In this document: in pieces, positions 12,793 through 19,344 of the stretch
Layout: each line of letters begins with the position of its first letter
Numbering within the stretch: the first letter of the stretch is position 1
Source: an uncultured bacterium
Lineage (GTDB): Bacteria; Patescibacteriota; Minisyncoccia; Phycocordibacterales; UBA2100
Length of the DNA: 21,767 nucleotides
Assembly (NCBI GenBank): GCA_903881205.1
Contig: CAIRSC010000021.1
Coordinates: 1 to 21,767 of the forward strand
Direction: 5' to 3'
Position numbers and translations under genes: made by a program
Notes under the pieces: model-generated
Told to the model about the DNA's origin: nothing
Databases searched by the model: none
Seen by the model: the letters and a program-made list of their open reading frames with translations, nothing else

Positions 12793-13440
12793 CTACGGAG
12801 TCGTGGTGGCAGTAGCAGGGCTCAAGACGAGTGAATCGCGGATCTTATCGAAGGCTGTCAGGAGTGCCGTGCGGTCGAATTCGCGGACGGCTCCCGACTC
12901 GCCGGCTGCCGGATAGTTCTCGAAGGCACCATAGTGGATGAAGTAGCGCACTGCAGTGCACGGGCTCGAGCCCGAGAGCGCATAGACCGACTCCTCGTAG
13001 CGATTACCTGCGCCGGCACCCGTCGACGTGGCGACGGAATACGTGGTGCTCGCGGTCGATTGCTCGACCGGATGCACATCGGCGGCGAGATAGATATCGC
13101 CGGTGCAGTTCTTAGCATGTGGGAGCGACTCGATAGAAATATATGAATCAGCTGCAAGATTGGTGCCGGTCGCCATGTCGCCCGGGATCGTGAACTTCAC
13201 GCCGGAGATCGGCTTCTTGGGATTCACCTGCGTGTATTGGTAAGACGTATCTATCGTGTACCCGAGCGGATACGTGATTGAGTAGGTCGAGGTGGCGTAG
13301 GTATTGACCGCCTCCTGGGTGATGGTCACCGTCGACGTCGCCGCCATGCTAGGCTGCGCCGGATGAATAGTAAGCAGATAGTATCCCCCGCCGATAATGA
13401 TAAGCGCCGCAATAACCCCGCCGATGATGTATTTCGTCAT
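12793..13440 (-). CDS. Membrane-anchored unknown protein
   Basis: This 215-residue protein is of unknown function. An N-terminal hydrophobic helix (about 5-24, IIGGVIAALIIIGGGYYLL) acts as uncleaved anchor or signal, followed by an extracytoplasmic domain of Thr/Ser/Tyr-rich beta-like stretches and two cysteines (near KNCTGD and SSPCTAV) that could form a disulfide. The ITYPLGYTIDTSY start of the domain resembles the PsbP-like/DUF1795-type proteins often found as single-pass envelope proteins in Parcubacteria; this is tentative. A GTG at 13446 is in frame, but ATG 13440 fits better, eight bases after the GATGAT of promoter copy P4. Confidence 0.65.
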   Translation of the reverse strand: MTKYIIGGVIAALIIIGGGYYLLTIHPAQPSMAATSTVTITQEAVNTYATSTYSITYPLGYTIDTSYQYTQVNPKKPISGVKFTIPGDMATGTNLAADSYISIESLPHAKNCTGDIYLAADVHPVEQSTASTTYSVATSTGAGAGNRYEESVYALSGSSPCTAVRYFIHYGAFENYPAAGESGAVREFDRTALLTAFDKIRDSLVLSPATATTTP

Positions 13441-13448
13441 ATGCACAA

Positions 13449-13476
13449 ATCATCCCATAGATCGGGACTTTGGGAA
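13449..13476 (-). promoter_or_regulatory. Promoter cassette copy P4 (diverged)
   Basis: TTCCCA (13471-13476), 16 bp spacer, GATGAT (13449-13454), followed by TTTGTGCAT and ATG. The spacer core is more diverged than in P1-P3 and P5, but the TGGGATGATTTG end is conserved. Confidence 0.5.
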
Positions 13477-13488
13477 ATGCGCAGGGAG

Positions 13489-13524
13489 AAAAGAGATCGC
13501 CGCCGAGCTGGGGGCTCGGCGGCG
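13489..13524 (-). terminator. Intrinsic terminator of polysaccharide deacetylase gene
   Basis: Perfect 11 bp stem CGCCGCCGAGC (13498-13508 with 13514-13524), five-base loop, then ATCTCTTTTCT on the minus strand. Confidence 0.85.
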
Positions 13525-13538
13525 TATTGTGCAATGGA

Positions 13539-14222
13539 TCAGTTGTTGGCCATGTGCGATCCGCACGGATTGACCCAGAGTGCCGAGGCGTGAACAAATG
13601 TCATGCCGCGCACCTTGAGCTCATGAATGATCTCGCGGAGGCGCTCAGGCGTTTCGTGCATATCGTGCAGCAGCAAGATTTCACCGGCCGGCAATCGATT
13701 GGCGACCTGCAACACATGGGCCCCCGAGAACCGGTAGTCGTCGCTGTCGCCGTGACTGCCCCACCCGACGAACGGGCGGCCGCCGTAGCACTGCTTGTCG
13801 CGCAGATACTTGGTGTTGCCTTGCGGAGCGCGCAGGATGACGGTCTTGTAGTTGTCCACTCCCAGTGCGCGCTCGATCGCTGCATCAGTCGATGCGATCT
13901 GCCGGGCAATGTTGCCCTGCGTGAGGATCGGATGCGTGTAGGTGTGGTTGCACAGCTCATGCCCTTCCTTTTGCATGCGCTGCACCATCGATCTGCCGTA
14001 TGGTATGTCGACCATTTCGCCGACGAGGCAAAAGGTCGCGACGACCCCCTCGTCACGCAATACGTCCAGCAGCTTTCCGGTGCGATCGCCCGGGCTCCAG
14101 GGCCCGTCGTCGAGCGAGATCGCGACCATCCTGCCGCCCGTATCGAGCGGTGCGGCGGTCACGGGCGCAGTTGAGCAGCACGATACGAACAAGGCCAGCA
14201 TTGGCCACAGGAACCTTCTCAT
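13539..14222 (-). CDS. Secreted polysaccharide deacetylase (NodB, CE4)
   Basis: This 227-residue protein is a carbohydrate esterase family 4 enzyme, removing N- or O-acetyl groups from peptidoglycan, chitin-like or other polysaccharides outside the membrane. Motifs: SLDDGPWS with catalytic D38 and metal-binding D39, HELCNHTYTHP with metal ligands H93 and H97, RAPQGN (R131), GSHGDSDDY, and LLHDMH with H196. All catalytic residues are present. An N-terminal signal (FLWPMLALFVSCCS, cleavage after about 23 or a lipoprotein-like Cys at 15/16) directs export. The start ATG 14222 has a strong Shine-Dalgarno (GGGAGGAG) and a ~20-base leader after promoter copy P5. Confidence 0.92.
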   Translation of the reverse strand: MRRFLWPMLALFVSCCSTAPVTAAPLDTGGRMVAISLDDGPWSPGDRTGKLLDVLRDEGVVATFCLVGEMVDIPYGRSMVQRMQKEGHELCNHTYTHPILTQGNIARQIASTDAAIERALGVDNYKTVILRAPQGNTKYLRDKQCYGGRPFVGWGSHGDSDDYRFSGAHVLQVANRLPAGEILLLHDMHETPERLREIIHELKVRGMTFVHASALWVNPCGSHMANN

Positions 14223-14248
14223 GAGGTCTCCTCCCTTTCTCTGCGGGA

Positions 14249-14276
14249 ATCATGCCACTAATCTTCATTTTGGCTA
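14249..14276 (-). promoter_or_regulatory. Promoter cassette copy P5 (deacetylase gene)
   Basis: TAGCCA (14271-14276), 16 bp AAATGAAGATTAGTGG, CATGAT (14249-14254). Unlike P2 and P3 it is followed by a leader with a Shine-Dalgarno. Confidence 0.6.
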
Positions 14277-14286
14277 GTGACAAGAC

Positions 14287-14317
14287 AAAAGCAAAAGCGG
14301 TCGCTTAGCGACCGCTT
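14287..14317 (-). terminator. Intrinsic terminator of 14355-14810 gene
   Basis: Perfect 10 bp stem AAGCGGTCGC (14295-14304 with 14308-14317), three-base loop, then TTGCTTTTG on the minus strand. Confidence 0.85.
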
Positions 14318-14354
14318 CTTTCTCCTTCCTTTGTGCATATTTCATTCACTTCGA

Positions 14355-14810
14355 TCACATGTTCTCGACGATGACTCCGCGCGCGCGACCAAATACAATG
14401 GCACCCGAAGCCACGCCTGCCAACGCGACGAATAGTTCCATGATGAATCCGGCAACGAACATATCGCCGGCGAAGTACTGCATGCTCACCCACACCCCGA
14501 ACGAGCATGAGACGATAATGATCGTGATGCCCAGGATACGCAGGGCGAGGATACGCCACTTGATCGGAGCTGTCAGGAACCCGATGACGGCGCCTACACC
14601 GCCCAATGCGCCGGCCACATATAAGATCGCCCGCGCGACGCCGAACAGCTCCTGCTGGTCCGAGGGAACGAACGGTATCTCCCGCACCAGCAGCGCGATC
14701 ATATTGATGAACGCGAGGCCAGAAAGCACGATCACGAGGCCGACGATCGCGCAGAAGCCACCGAAGCGGATCGCACGGCTGCGGCGCAGTAACATTGATG
14801 CATCGTTCAT
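14355..14810 (-). CDS. Four-helix membrane protein, unknown
   Basis: This 151-residue integral membrane protein has four predicted helices (about 17-40, 59-81, 84-110, 117-141), short polar loops, a basic N-terminus and GRARGVI near the C-terminus. No transport or enzyme signature is visible and I do not recognise the family. It has the only fully consensus promoter in the window, TTGACA-17-TATAAT at 14850-14878. A leader of about 30 bases with an AGGGGA ribosome site precedes ATG 14810, and a clean terminator follows, so it is an independent, potentially highly transcribed gene. An inverted repeat at 14880-14897 immediately upstream of the -35 box could be a regulatory site. Confidence 0.72.
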   Translation of the reverse strand: MNDASMLLRRSRAIRFGGFCAIVGLVIVLSGLAFINMIALLVREIPFVPSDQQELFGVARAILYVAGALGGVGAVIGFLTAPIKWRILALRILGITIIIVSCSFGVWVSMQYFAGDMFVAGFIMELFVALAGVASGAIVFGRARGVIVENM

Positions 14811-14849
14811 TGGTTCCGTCCCCTGTGAATGAAGTTATTATCAGATAGA

Positions 14850-14878
14850 ATTATAACAGGACGAAGATAGTATGTCAA
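14850..14878 (-). promoter_or_regulatory. Perfect consensus sigma70 promoter
   Basis: TTGACA (14873-14878), 17 bp, TATAAT (14850-14855) on the minus strand, driving the four-helix membrane protein gene. Confidence 0.88.
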
Positions 14879-14879
14879 G

Positions 14880-14897
14880 CATGCCTTGAGAGGCATG
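14880..14897. promoter_or_regulatory. Inverted repeat touching the consensus promoter
   Basis: CATGCCT / AGGCATG, 7 bp arms, four-base centre. It lies one base from the -35 box and about 20 bases after the SOUL gene stop. It may be an operator or the 3' hairpin of the SOUL transcript; there is no U-tract. Confidence 0.5.
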
Positions 14898-14917
14898 TCG
14901 GTGGGCGGCCGCATTTT

Positions 14918-15541
14918 TTATTTGATTTCCACCATCACTTCGTTGCGCATCATCCACGGTGGAGTCCACGGTGCGTTGTATCCGGCGTACGAAGGGTCCC
15001 CTGCTGTTTCAACATCGTCATGCGCGAGCGCCGCAAGGAGCTCCACTTCCTTTTGCTTAATGCGCGCGTCGCTGCGCCACCAAGAGAATCGCAGCACCGC
15101 CATTTTCTTGTCCGTCACCATGACCAGCGAGACACGGGAATCATCGGGCACGGGAAGCGTTTCGAGAGAATACTGCGCCGGCATGACGAACGAAATCACA
15201 TGCGAATCGCCCGCGACGGTCGCGGTGACCGGCGCGGTCATGGCGATCTTCTGCGGGACCCCCTTCTGCTCGGTCACGGGTGCCGTCATAGCGATCGATT
15301 GCTTCTGCTTATTGCCGCCAAAAATGTATCCGGCGATGATGCGGAAGCCCTGATTGAGCGCATCTTGGTACGGACCCATAACGGTGGTCTGCGCCACGAT
15401 GTGCGCCGGATAGTCGCGCACCTCGTATCCATTAGCTTTTTTGACGACCGTGTAGCGCGCCTGTTCTACCCGCGAGGAGAAGTAGCCCCACAGTGTCCAG
15501 ACGACCATGATCGCAACGAGCGCGATGAAGAATATTTTCAT
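14918..15541 (-). CDS. SOUL heme-binding family protein, membrane-anchored
   Basis: This 207-residue protein has an N-terminal membrane helix (about 3-20, FFIALVAIMVVWTLWGYF) and then a SOUL/HEBP domain: YEVRDYPAHIVAQT (about 39-52), FRIIAGYIFGGN, two copies of IAMTAPVT (near 84 and 99), SFVMPAQYSLETLP, and a C-terminal YNAPWTPPWMMRNEV. SOUL proteins bind tetrapyrroles in some members, but the binding histidine is not conserved across the family, so heme binding here is not proven. The domain should face the outside. Start ATG 15541 has TACAAT six bases upstream and no Shine-Dalgarno. It lies 17 bases after the conserved unknown gene 15559-16062. Confidence 0.9.
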   Translation of the reverse strand: MKIFFIALVAIMVVWTLWGYFSSRVEQARYTVVKKANGYEVRDYPAHIVAQTTVMGPYQDALNQGFRIIAGYIFGGNKQKQSIAMTAPVTEQKGVPQKIAMTAPVTATVAGDSHVISFVMPAQYSLETLPVPDDSRVSLVMVTDKKMAVLRFSWWRSDARIKQKEVELLAALAHDDVETAGDPSYAGYNAPWTPPWMMRNEVMVEIK

Positions 15542-15547
15542 GCATTC

Positions 15548-15553
15548 ATTGTA
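15548..15553 (-). promoter_or_regulatory. -10 box, leaderless start of SOUL gene
   Basis: TACAAT, six bases before ATG 15541, squeezed into the 17-base gap after the preceding gene. Confidence 0.5.
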
Positions 15554-15558
15554 GCACT

Positions 15559-16062
15559 CTAGATCGTGCGACTATCGTATGCCCAGTGCAGCAGTGCCTG
15601 CCGCTGGATCGGGCGACAGGTCTCATCGCCCGGCAGACAATGTTTTTTGATCTGCGCGATATGCCGGCGTATCATCTTCCACCGTTTGATCTGCCGCGCG
15701 TCCTCATCGGGAATCCGGCGACCCATATAATAGCGGCAATACCACTGGAACCACCCGCGCGGATCGTCCTTGTAGATCCACCCTTTGGCCTGCCAGACGG
15801 CGAGCGATTGCGACGCTTTCACACCGAAATAGTTGAGCGACTTATCGTATGCTCCGTCGGAGAGTTTGGCCTTGGTGAACCAATCCGCCGGAAATTCTTT
15901 TGTGCAATCATTGAGGTATCTGCCGCCGAAGACACCGAGCGCGAGCATCTGCTTCGGCGTGAGGTCGGGCTGAAATTCAGGATCGCACTCCTTCCCTTCG
16001 TGCGCCATCAGTGCATACCGATATCCGTGCTGAATAGAATCATTTACGATCACCGTGTGCAT
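15559..16062 (-). CDS. Conserved uncharacterised protein (FGVKASQ / WFQWYCRYY type)
   Basis: This 167-residue soluble protein belongs, from its sequence signature, to a widely distributed uncharacterised family: TPKQMLALGVFGGRYLNDC (a near-N-terminal block), LNYFGVKASQSL, GWIYKDDPRGWFQWYCRYYMGRR, RQIKRWKMI, and C-terminal CRPIQRQALLHWAYDSR. The high density of conserved Trp, Tyr, Arg and Cys suggests an enzyme or nucleic-acid-binding role, but none is known to me. A start at 16080 is possible. I prefer ATG 16062 because GATTAT ends exactly six bases upstream and the homologous region begins after it. The SOUL gene follows within 17 bases. Confidence 0.75.
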   Translation of the reverse strand: MHTVIVNDSIQHGYRYALMAHEGKECDPEFQPDLTPKQMLALGVFGGRYLNDCTKEFPADWFTKAKLSDGAYDKSLNYFGVKASQSLAVWQAKGWIYKDDPRGWFQWYCRYYMGRRIPDEDARQIKRWKMIRRHIAQIKKHCLPGDETCRPIQRQALLHWAYDSRTI

Positions 16063-16068
16063 CGCAGA

Positions 16069-16074
16069 ATAATC
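16069..16074 (-). promoter_or_regulatory. -10-like box of conserved unknown gene
   Basis: GATTAT, six bases before ATG 16062; it supports the shorter start. Confidence 0.35.
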
Positions 16075-16142
16075 GCACATATCCGCACTTCAAGAAATGC
16101 GCGGTGAATATTCTCGCAATCGGTGCCCCAGGCCGCCGAAAC

Positions 16143-16170
16143 TGGCTTTTGCGAACTATCTGGGTACTAT
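16143..16170 (+). promoter_or_regulatory. Possible promoter of 16205-16840 gene
   Basis: TGGCTT, 16 bp, TACTAT (16165-16170) on the + strand; start near 16177, leaving a ~28-base leader with AGGAG at 16191-16195. Confidence 0.45.
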
Positions 16171-16204
16171 AGGTGCAGAACTCATCACACAGGAGAAATA
16201 CAGC

Positions 16205-16840
16205 ATGGCGAAAGCCGCCACCAAGAGAAAAATGCTTGCTCAGGGCCCGCTCAGCCACGAAGTCATCCGGGCACGCGAATGCGAGCGCGCCGGCATCACC
16301 CTGGAGCAGTTCACTGATTTCGCATCGGAGAACACTCAAGTGCGCGCGGTTCAGGATCGCGTCATCTGGCGCGTCCACAAGGAACTCGCAGGCATGACCG
16401 CCGAGAAGATCGACACATGGCTCCGGTGCGCGCCAAAACGCGTCGCTGATGCACTGAGGCAAGAGCCACCGGTGCCTGCCGTTGGAACTCGCGTCAGTGT
16501 CGTTGTACAAACCGATGATACGCGTAAAGCGAAGATCGAAAAGGTGATCGGTACCGCGGCCACGTGCTTCCACTCCAATGAGGAGCAATTCAAGTCTAGA
16601 AAGGGACTTCCGCAAGCCGATGCAGCGATCGGATCGATCCTTTTGGTACTCGAGTTCTGGGGCGTCGCATCGTTCCATGCGGTCGAACAATTGGGCTGTA
16701 CCGACGCTCAAGCACAAGAAGTGTTGCGTGGCGCGCGCGAAAGCCTGTACGACAGCATCTCGCAGCTCTATCACCACACGCATGATCTTTGCGTCGCCCT
16801 CGACATCAAGTTCGAGGACTTGCAAAAAGCATGTACCTGA
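16205..16840 (+). CDS. Unknown 211-residue soluble protein (only + strand gene)
   Basis: I do not recognise this protein. It is soluble, mostly helical, with a basic N-terminus (AKAATKRKM), a central region around 85-130 and a C-terminal helical half containing LVLEFWGVASFHAVEQLGCTD and HHTHD. ATG 16205 is selected over upstream in-frame codons because a good Shine-Dalgarno (AGGAG) lies nine bases upstream, after a plausible promoter. It is the only protein gene on the + strand. It is divergent from the conserved unknown gene and convergent with msrB, and ends in one of the strongest terminators of the window. It uses a leader and Shine-Dalgarno rather than the leaderless layout typical here. 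Function unknown. Confidence 0.75.
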   Translation: MAKAATKRKMLAQGPLSHEVIRARECERAGITLEQFTDFASENTQVRAVQDRVIWRVHKELAGMTAEKIDTWLRCAPKRVADALRQEPPVPAVGTRVSVVVQTDDTRKAKIEKVIGTAATCFHSNEEQFKSRKGLPQADAAIGSILLVLEFWGVASFHAVEQLGCTDAQAQEVLRGARESLYDSISQLYHHTHDLCVALDIKFEDLQKACT

Positions 16841-16848
16841 CGACACCG

Positions 16849-16891
16849 GGCGCCGGCGGGAATTCCCGCCGGCGCCTCTTTTTTATTTTTC
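16849..16891 (+). terminator. Strong intrinsic terminator of the + strand gene
   Basis: A 28 bp GC-rich palindrome (stem 16849-16860 with 16865-16876, centre AATT) followed by TCTTTTTTATTTTT. Confidence 0.95.
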
Positions 16892-16925
16892 TTCCAGGTC
16901 TAAGCAGACCGAATTAATAGCCGAC

Positions 16926-16972
16926 GCCTGCTGGCTTACGGCACTTCCTCGCACGTTTGCTCGGTCGCAGTA
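16926..16972. repeat. GCCTGCTGGC repeat module, copy C
   Basis: A 47-base block aligned without gaps to 21621-21667, 36 of 47 identical, including GCCTGCTGGC, TTCCTCGC and CTCGGTC. It ends exactly at the msrB stop codon (16973), so on the minus strand it is the immediate 3' flank of msrB. Confidence 0.65.
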
Positions 16973-17371
16973 TTACTTCTGTTCCAAATCAAGACACACA
17001 GAGTTTATGCAATACCTCTTACCGGTGGTTTCTTTTGGACCGTCGTCGAAGACATGGCCGAGGTGCGAGCCGCAGCGCGCACACGTGATCTCGGTGCGCT
17101 CCATGCCGTGATCACTATCACGATGCGTTTCCACCGCTCCCGGAAGTGCCTTATCGAACGATGGCCAGCCAGTACCGGAATCAAATTTGCTGGTGGAATC
17201 AAACAGCGGATTGCCGCAGGCAGCGCAGGCATAGGTGCCGTCGGCTTTTTCGTGGACGTATTCCCCGGTAAATGGGGCTTCCGTCCCCTTCTCTCGAAGC
17301 ACTCTGTACTGCTCGGGAGTGAGCATCTTCTCCCAGTCTTCCTCATGCTCGGGCATTGGTTTGTTTGTCAT
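16973..17371 (-). CDS. msrB: Peptide-methionine (R)-S-oxide reductase
   Basis: This 132-residue protein is a stand-alone MsrB, reducing methionine-R-sulfoxide in oxidised proteins with thioredoxin-type reductants. Zinc pairs C49-x-x-C52 (CAACGNPLF) and C97-x-x-C100 (CARCGSHLGHVF) are present. The conserved SGTGWPSFDKAL (about 65-76) and GKRYCINSVCL with catalytic C121 are present too. The additional C126 might be non-catalytic. Length matches the family and there is no signal peptide, so it is cytoplasmic. The 3' end directly abuts the GCCTGCTGGC repeat. TATAGT lies eight bases before ATG 17371, overlapping the tail of the TypA terminator. Confidence 0.97.
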   Translation of the reverse strand: MTNKPMPEHEEDWEKMLTPEQYRVLREKGTEAPFTGEYVHEKADGTYACAACGNPLFDSTSKFDSGTGWPSFDKALPGAVETHRDSDHGMERTEITCARCGSHLGHVFDDGPKETTGKRYCINSVCLDLEQK

Positions 17372-17379
17372 ATGTTTGA

Positions 17380-17385
17380 ACTATA
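17380..17385 (-). promoter_or_regulatory. -10 box of msrB
   Basis: TATAGT, eight bases before ATG 17371, directly after the TypA terminator hairpin. Confidence 0.45.
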
Positions 17386-17387
17386 TC

Positions 17388-17418
17388 AAATTGGCCGCGG
17401 TTTTCCCGCGGCCAATTT
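17388..17418 (-). terminator. Terminator of typA
   Basis: Perfect 13 bp stem (17388-17400 with 17406-17418, AAATTGGCCGCGG) and five-base loop. The stem's own AATTT serves as a short U-tract. Confidence 0.8.
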
Positions 17419-17442
17419 TGAGTAATGCTGTTTTATAACAGA

Positions 17443-19227
17443 TTATCGCTTGGCGCGAATGCGTTCGGTCTCGGTGAGGAACTGCTTGCGCATGCGGACA
17501 GCGACAGGAGTGATCTCGAGGTATTCGTCTTCGGCCATGACTTCGAGTCCGCGTTCGATCGTGATTTCGAACGGCGGCACGAGGTTGAGCGCTTCGTCGG
17601 TACCCTTGGAGCGCATGTTGGTGAGCTGCTTGCCCTTGGTCGGATTGACCATCATCTCTTCGCCCTTCGAGGTATTGCCGATAACCATGCCTTCGTACAC
17701 CTCAGTAGCAGGCTTGATGTAGAGCACGCCGCGATCCTGAAGATTCCACAATGAGAAGCCGAGTGCCTTGCCTGATGCCATCGAGATCATCGAGCCCACC
17801 TGTTTCTTCTTGATCTCGCCGGCGTATTCCTTGAATCCGATGACGCGGCTCGAGAGAATTCCTTCGCCCTTGGTGTCAAGCACGAACTGGTTCTTGTAGC
17901 CGAGAAGTCCGCGCGTCGGGCCCTCGAAGATCAGACGCACACTGTTGTCGTGTACCTTCATATCTTTCATGACGAATTTGCGCGTACCGAGGCGTTCGAT
18001 GATCGGGCCCTGGTATTCGCTCGGCGTATCAACGATGACTTCCTCGTATGGTTCCATTTTCTGGCCGTTCTCTTCGCGGATGATGACCTGCGGCTGTGAT
18101 ACTTGGAGTTCGAATCCTTCGCGGCGCATGTTCTCGAGGAGGATCGCGATATGGAGCTCACCGCGGCCTGACACCTTGAAGGTGTCGCCTCCGGAGAAGT
18201 CGACGCGCAGGCCGACGTTGATCTCAAGCTCTTTCTCAAGTCGGTCGCGGATCTGGCGCGTGGTCACGAATTTACCTTCACGGCCTCCGAACGGCGAGCT
18301 GTTGACGAGGAAATTGAGTGTGATGGTCGGCTCGTCGATCGCGATCGCCGGAAGTGGCTCTACATTTTGATCGTTGGTGATGGTTTCGCCGATGAAGATA
18401 TCGGAGAGTCCGGCAATGAGCACGATGTCGCCTGCCTGCACTTCGGTCGCCTCCTCTTTCTTGAGTCCGCGGAATGTGTGCATCTTGGTGATCTTGCCCG
18501 GACGGGTCTCACCGCTCGGTTTCTTCACGAACACGGTGTCGCCCATCTTGAGCGTACCGTCGTAGATGCGGGTGATCGCGAGACGACCGAGGAAGTTGTC
18601 GTATCCGAGGTTGAACGGCTGTGCGCGAAGCGGCTCGGTTGCCGAGTGACCTTCTGAAGCGGGTTTGACGTGTTCAAGAACGACGTCGAGCAGCGGAAAG
18701 AGATCGGTCGATTCGTCGTCGAGCTTGCGCTTGGCGATACCCTGCTTGCCGATCGCATAGACGACCGGGAATTCAGCCTGGAGGTCTGAGGCACCGAGCT
18801 CAAGGAAGAGTTCGAGCACCTGCTCTTCAGCGCGCTTGGGATCTGCCGCCGGTTTGTCGATCTTGTTGATTACCACGATCGGACGGAGTCCGAGTTCGAG
18901 GGATTTCTTGAGCACGAATCGCGTCTGCGGCATCGGGCCTTCCTGCGCGTCGACAACGAGGAGCACTGAGTCGATTGAGCGAAGCACGCGTTCCACTTCA
19001 GAACCGAAGTCGGCGTGACCCGGGGTATCGACAATGTTGATCTTGGTATCTTTATAGAAAATCGCGGCGTTTTTTGAATAAATGGTGATGCCGCGCTCGA
19101 GTTCGAGTGCGTTGGAGTCCATCGACACGCCTTCTTCGCCCACACCCGTCTGCTTGAGAATGGCGTCGGTGAGGGTTGTCTTTCCGTGGTCGACGTGCGC
19201 GATAATAGCGATGTTACGAATTTCCAT
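17443..19227 (-). CDS. typA: Translational GTPase TypA/BipA
   Basis: This 594-residue protein is TypA/BipA, a ribosome-associated GTPase involved in stress adaptation and 50S maturation. G1 AHVDHGKT (10-17), G2 region ERGITI, G3 DTPGHADFG and G4 NKID are all present. These are followed by beta-barrel and EF-G-like domains (GRGELHIAILLENMRREGFE) and the BipA C-terminal region (ALNLVPPFEITIERGLE). The open frame extends 18 codons upstream, but the conserved N-terminus (MEIRNIAIIAHVDHGKTT) begins at ATG 19227, the accepted family start. No Shine-Dalgarno is seen. A candidate promoter TTGACT-17-CAGAAT lies at 19281-19309, with a hairpin in between. Confidence 0.97.
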   Translation of the reverse strand: MEIRNIAIIAHVDHGKTTLTDAILKQTGVGEEGVSMDSNALELERGITIYSKNAAIFYKDTKINIVDTPGHADFGSEVERVLRSIDSVLLVVDAQEGPMPQTRFVLKKSLELGLRPIVVINKIDKPAADPKRAEEQVLELFLELGASDLQAEFPVVYAIGKQGIAKRKLDDESTDLFPLLDVVLEHVKPASEGHSATEPLRAQPFNLGYDNFLGRLAITRIYDGTLKMGDTVFVKKPSGETRPGKITKMHTFRGLKKEEATEVQAGDIVLIAGLSDIFIGETITNDQNVEPLPAIAIDEPTITLNFLVNSSPFGGREGKFVTTRQIRDRLEKELEINVGLRVDFSGGDTFKVSGRGELHIAILLENMRREGFELQVSQPQVIIREENGQKMEPYEEVIVDTPSEYQGPIIERLGTRKFVMKDMKVHDNSVRLIFEGPTRGLLGYKNQFVLDTKGEGILSSRVIGFKEYAGEIKKKQVGSMISMASGKALGFSLWNLQDRGVLYIKPATEVYEGMVIGNTSKGEEMMVNPTKGKQLTNMRSKGTDEALNLVPPFEITIERGLEVMAEDEYLEITPVAVRMRKQFLTETERIRAKR

Positions 19228-19243
19228 AAATATAGATTTGGCT

Positions 19244-19279
19244 AAAAGAAAATGCCCCACAAGCCGAGGCACGTGGAGC
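19244..19279 (-). terminator. Hairpin with U-tract between glycine-rich gene and typA
   Basis: GCTCCAC / GTGGGGC stem (19273-19279 with 19254-19260, one G-U pair), with an inner GCC / GGC pairing, followed by ATTTTCTTTT. Probably ends the glycine-rich gene transcript. Because the typA promoter candidate lies just upstream, it could also attenuate typA. Confidence 0.65.
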
Positions 19280-19280
19280 A

Positions 19281-19309
19281 ATTCTGCCCTATTTCAGCTA
19301 AAAAGTCAA
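19281..19309 (-). promoter_or_regulatory. Candidate typA promoter
   Basis: TTGACT (19304-19309), 17 bp, CAGAAT (19281-19286). Transcription would start at the 5' arm of the hairpin at 19254-19279. Confidence 0.5.
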
Positions 19310-19344
19310 TAAAAGAGGCCGCTGATCTCGATGCGGAAGTCGCC

